Source: Betaproteobacteria bacterium UBA7395 (GTDB lineage: Bacteria; Pseudomonadota; Gammaproteobacteria; Burkholderiales; Rhodocyclaceae). From it: a DNA stretch of 8,692 bases. The position numbers were made by a program, and so were the translations under genes. Positions within the stretch are counted from its first letter, which is position 1; each line of letters opens with the position of its first letter. Shown here in pieces: positions 6,956 to 8,692 of this stretch. A model generated the notes under the pieces. It worked only from the letters and a program-made list of their open reading frames with translations, had not been told where the DNA came from and made no database searches. The DNA is taken from the NCBI GenBank assembly GCA_002470165.1, contig DKNF01000214.1, positions 1-8,692 of the forward strand, given 5' to 3'.

Positions 6956-8071
6956 ATGAATCCCTTCATCGAATGGTCGGAGAACGGCCAGACCCGCCGC
7001 GCCCGTTGGCGCTCCGAAGCCGGCCTGGCGCCGCCGCAGTTGCTGGAAGTTGTCGACGACAGCCTGACCGCCGATGCGGCGTTTGCTGCCCTGCGCGACG
7101 GTTGTGCCTTGCTCTGGCGCGGCGACTGGATGAATGGCCGGCGACTGATGCAGGAACTGACTCGCCGCGCCGACCGCCATTTCGCTTTCAAGGCGGGTGA
7201 CGAGCGCAGTTTTGCTGCGCACCGCCAGCGCCAGGGGCAGCGCGCCGCCTTGCTGTCGCGCCTGCTGGTGCCGCTCGGCCCCGACTACAAGCTGTCGCTG
7301 CGTCGTGCCCAGGATGTCCGCACGGCGTGTCGCGAAGCCTGGGGCAAGCCCGATGGCAGCAACAGCGTGCTTGCGCTGCGCGAACTGCTGGCGGTGATCA
7401 GCGCCCATGAATGGCGCAAGAAAGGTGTGCCGGTGGCCGCCGTCGGCGGTAGAATTCACCCGCATTACGGCGTTTTCTCGCCGGTGCGCGGCGAGTATGT
7501 CGATCTGGTCGCGCAGGCGCCGCTGCCGCCGGGTTGCGATCTGGCTTTTGACATCGGCACGGGTTCCGGCGTCCTCGCCGCCGTGCTTGCCCGTCGTGGC
7601 CTGAATGTCGTCGCCACCGACATGGCGCCGCGGGCGCTGGCCTGTGCCACGGAAAATATCGAAAGACTCGGCCTGGCTGAGAAAGTCAGCGTCGTCGAAG
7701 CCGATCTCTTTCCCGATGGCCGGGCGCCGCTGGTCGTCTGCAATCCGCCGTGGCTGCCGGCACAGCCGACTTCGCCGGTCGAATATGCGGTCTACGATCC
7801 CGATTCGCGCATGCTGCGCGGCTTCCTCGACGGCCTGGTGGCGCACCTGGCGCCGGGAGGTGAGGGCTGGCTGATCATGTCGGATCTTGCCGAACACCTC
7901 GGACTGCGCAGTCGCGCCGACTTGCTGCAATGGGTCGAGAATGCCGGCCTGGGCGTGCTCGGCCGCATCGATACCCGACCGACGCATGGCAAGGCGCAGG
8001 ATCGCAGCGATCCGCTGCATGTCGCGCGGGCGCAGGAAATCACGTCCCTGTGGCGGCTCGCCGCACAATGA
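6956..8071 (+). CDS. Class I SAM-dependent methyltransferase (PrmC/RsmC-like)
   Basis: The catalytic domain occupies roughly residues 165-371 of this 371-residue protein. It shows motif I FDIGTGSGVLA (198-208), the acidic residue after strand 2 in VVATDMAP (218-225), VEADLF (247-252) and motif IV NPPW (263-266). An (N/D)PP(Y/W) motif is typical of enzymes that methylate exocyclic or amide nitrogens, such as PrmC and RsmC. The HPHYGVFSPVRGEYVDL stretch just before motif I also resembles those families. The N-terminal 160 residues form a separate, unrecognised, mostly helical domain that could bind the substrate. The frame extends upstream into rnpB but those codons belong to the RNA; I chose the ATG at 6956, with 6947 as alternative. 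No Shine-Dalgarno is visible, while TACAAT at 6943-6948 would place transcription at the ATG itself. The substrate is unknown: protein, rRNA or small molecule all remain possible. Confidence 0.85.
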   Translation: MNPFIEWSENGQTRRARWRSEAGLAPPQLLEVVDDSLTADAAFAALRDGCALLWRGDWMNGRRLMQELTRRADRHFAFKAGDERSFAAHRQRQGQRAALLSRLLVPLGPDYKLSLRRAQDVRTACREAWGKPDGSNSVLALRELLAVISAHEWRKKGVPVAAVGGRIHPHYGVFSPVRGEYVDLVAQAPLPPGCDLAFDIGTGSGVLAAVLARRGLNVVATDMAPRALACATENIERLGLAEKVSVVEADLFPDGRAPLVVCNPPWLPAQPTSPVEYAVYDPDSRMLRGFLDGLVAHLAPGGEGWLIMSDLAEHLGLRSRADLLQWVENAGLGVLGRIDTRPTHGKAQDRSDPLHVARAQEITSLWRLAAQ

Positions 8072-8100
8072 AAAAACGGCCGACTGAGAAGTCGGCCGTT
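8071..8100. terminator. Intrinsic terminator shared by convergent genes
   Basis: An 11-bp perfect stem (8075-8085 pairing with 8090-8100, core CGGCCGACT) closes a GAGA tetraloop. On the minus strand it is followed directly by six T residues (8071-8076 read in reverse), which makes a classical terminator for ahpF, whose stop is at 8121. On the plus strand the stem starts four bases after the methyltransferase stop but is followed by the poorer TTCGCTTC, so termination in that direction is probably weaker. Confidence 0.85.
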
Positions 8101-8120
8101 CGCTTCGGGCAAGCAGCCGG

Positions 8121-8692
8121 TCAGCTGCGGATCAGGTGATCGAAAGCACTCAGCGAAGCCGTTGCACCGGCGCCCATGGCGATGATGATCTGCTTGTACG
8201 GCACCGTCGTGCAGTCGCCGGCGGCAAAGACGCCGGGCACCGAGGTGTGGCCCTTGGCGTCAATGACGATCTCGCCGAACTTCGACAACTCGACCGTGCC
8301 CTTCAACCAGTCGGTATTCGGCAAGAGGCCGATCTGGACGAAGATGCCTTCGAGTTCGAGATGGCGCTCCTCGCCGGAAACGCGGTCCTTGTAGTTCAGG
8401 CCATTGACCTTCTGGCCGTCGCCGGTGACTTCGGTGGTCTGCGCCGACTTGATCACGGTGACATTCGGCAGGCTGAACAGCTTCTTCTGCAGCACCGCGT
8501 CGGCGCGCAGCGTGTCGGCGAATTCGAGCAGGGTCACGTGGCCGACGATGCCGGCCAGATCGATGGCCGCTTCAACGCCGGAGTTGCCGCCGCCGATCAC
8601 CGCCACCCGCTTGCCCTTGAACAGCGGGCCATCGCAGTGCGGGCAGAAACACACGCCCTTGGCCTTGTACTCCTTCTCGCCGGGCACGTTCA
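8121..8692 (-). CDS. ahpF: Alkyl hydroperoxide reductase subunit F, C-terminal part
   Basis: AhpF is the flavoprotein that passes electrons from NADH to the peroxiredoxin AhpC for reduction of hydrogen peroxide and organic peroxides. Only the last 190 codons are in the window; the gene continues past base 8692 and full-length proteins have about 520 residues. The fragment covers the thioredoxin-reductase-like module: the redox-active CPHC in [13 protein letters not shown], the nucleotide-binding GGGNSG in [19 protein letters not shown], the [12 protein letters not shown] segment, and the FAD-binding [22 protein letters not shown] near the end. The match with E. coli AhpF is near-continuous, and plain thioredoxin reductases lack several of these stretches. 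A further cysteine two residues before the pair gives CxCxxC. The usual partner ahpC is not visible; it would be expected upstream, beyond the right edge. Expression under OxyR would be typical but cannot be seen here. Confidence 0.95.
   Translation of the reverse strand, partial: NVPGEKEYKAKGVCFCPHCDGPLFKGKRVAVIGGGNSGVEAAIDLAGIVGHVTLLEFADTLRADAVLQKKLFSLPNVTVIKSAQTTEVTGDGQKVNGLNYKDRVSGEERHLELEGIFVQIGLLPNTDWLKGTVELSKFGEIVIDAKGHTSVPGVFAAGDCTTVPYKQIIIAMGAGATASLSAFDHLIRS

Noticed and set aside
6920..8068. 382-codon minus-strand open frame opposite the methyltransferase
   Set aside because: It mirrors a gene with clear SAM-binding and NPPW motifs, and its own sequence is arginine/glutamine-rich without domains.

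Overview
The window looks like ordinary chromosomal core sequence from a GC-rich betaproteobacterium, most plausibly a Rhodocyclales-type organism. I infer this from the high G+C in coding regions, the proteobacterial class A RNase P RNA, the long-form LeuA next to an Lrp-type regulator, and the proline/arginine-tailed second IF-1 typical of Betaproteobacteria. The placement is from recognition of families only, not from a database search. I see no insertion sequence, prophage, tRNA, CRISPR array or horizontally acquired island.

Layout. Positions 1-2055 (plus strand) hold the 3' part of rsmI (16S rRNA C1402 ribose methyltransferase), then pyrC (dihydroorotase) and a small unrecognised lipoprotein whose ribosome-binding site overlaps the pyrC stop. 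Positions 2062-3238 (minus strand) hold a two-gene unit read as transglutaminase-like protein then a solitary IF-1 gene; the IF-1 Shine-Dalgarno overlaps the transglutaminase stop. A candidate sigma-70 promoter for this unit lies at 3433-3461, and a hairpin at 3480-3507 probably ends the leuA transcript that arrives from the right. Positions 3515-5197 (minus) are leuA, long-form 2-isopropylmalate synthase. An AT-richer 120-bp gap separates it from a divergent Lrp/AsnC regulator (5318-5800, plus), followed by a thiopurine-methyltransferase-like gene (5861-6526). The complete RNase P RNA gene rnpB follows at about 6556-6940 with a perfect TATAAT box. A class I SAM-dependent methyltransferase (6956-8071) begins almost at the 3' end of rnpB. 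A strong hairpin with an A/T tract (8071-8100) separates it from the convergent C-terminal part of ahpF (8121 to the window edge, minus).

Functional reading. The genes are mostly housekeeping: pyrimidine and leucine synthesis, translation (RsmI, IF-1), tRNA processing (RNase P) and peroxide defence (AhpF). The clearest regulatory hypothesis is that the divergent Lrp-type protein controls leuA, itself, or both. The least characterised proteins are the lipoprotein after pyrC, the transglutaminase-like protein and the methyltransferase after rnpB. I found no convincing undescribed multi-gene system. The points most worth a second look are the leuA/Lrp intergenic region, the rnpB/methyltransferase junction, the divergent TPMT-like protein and the solitary IF-1 paralogue.
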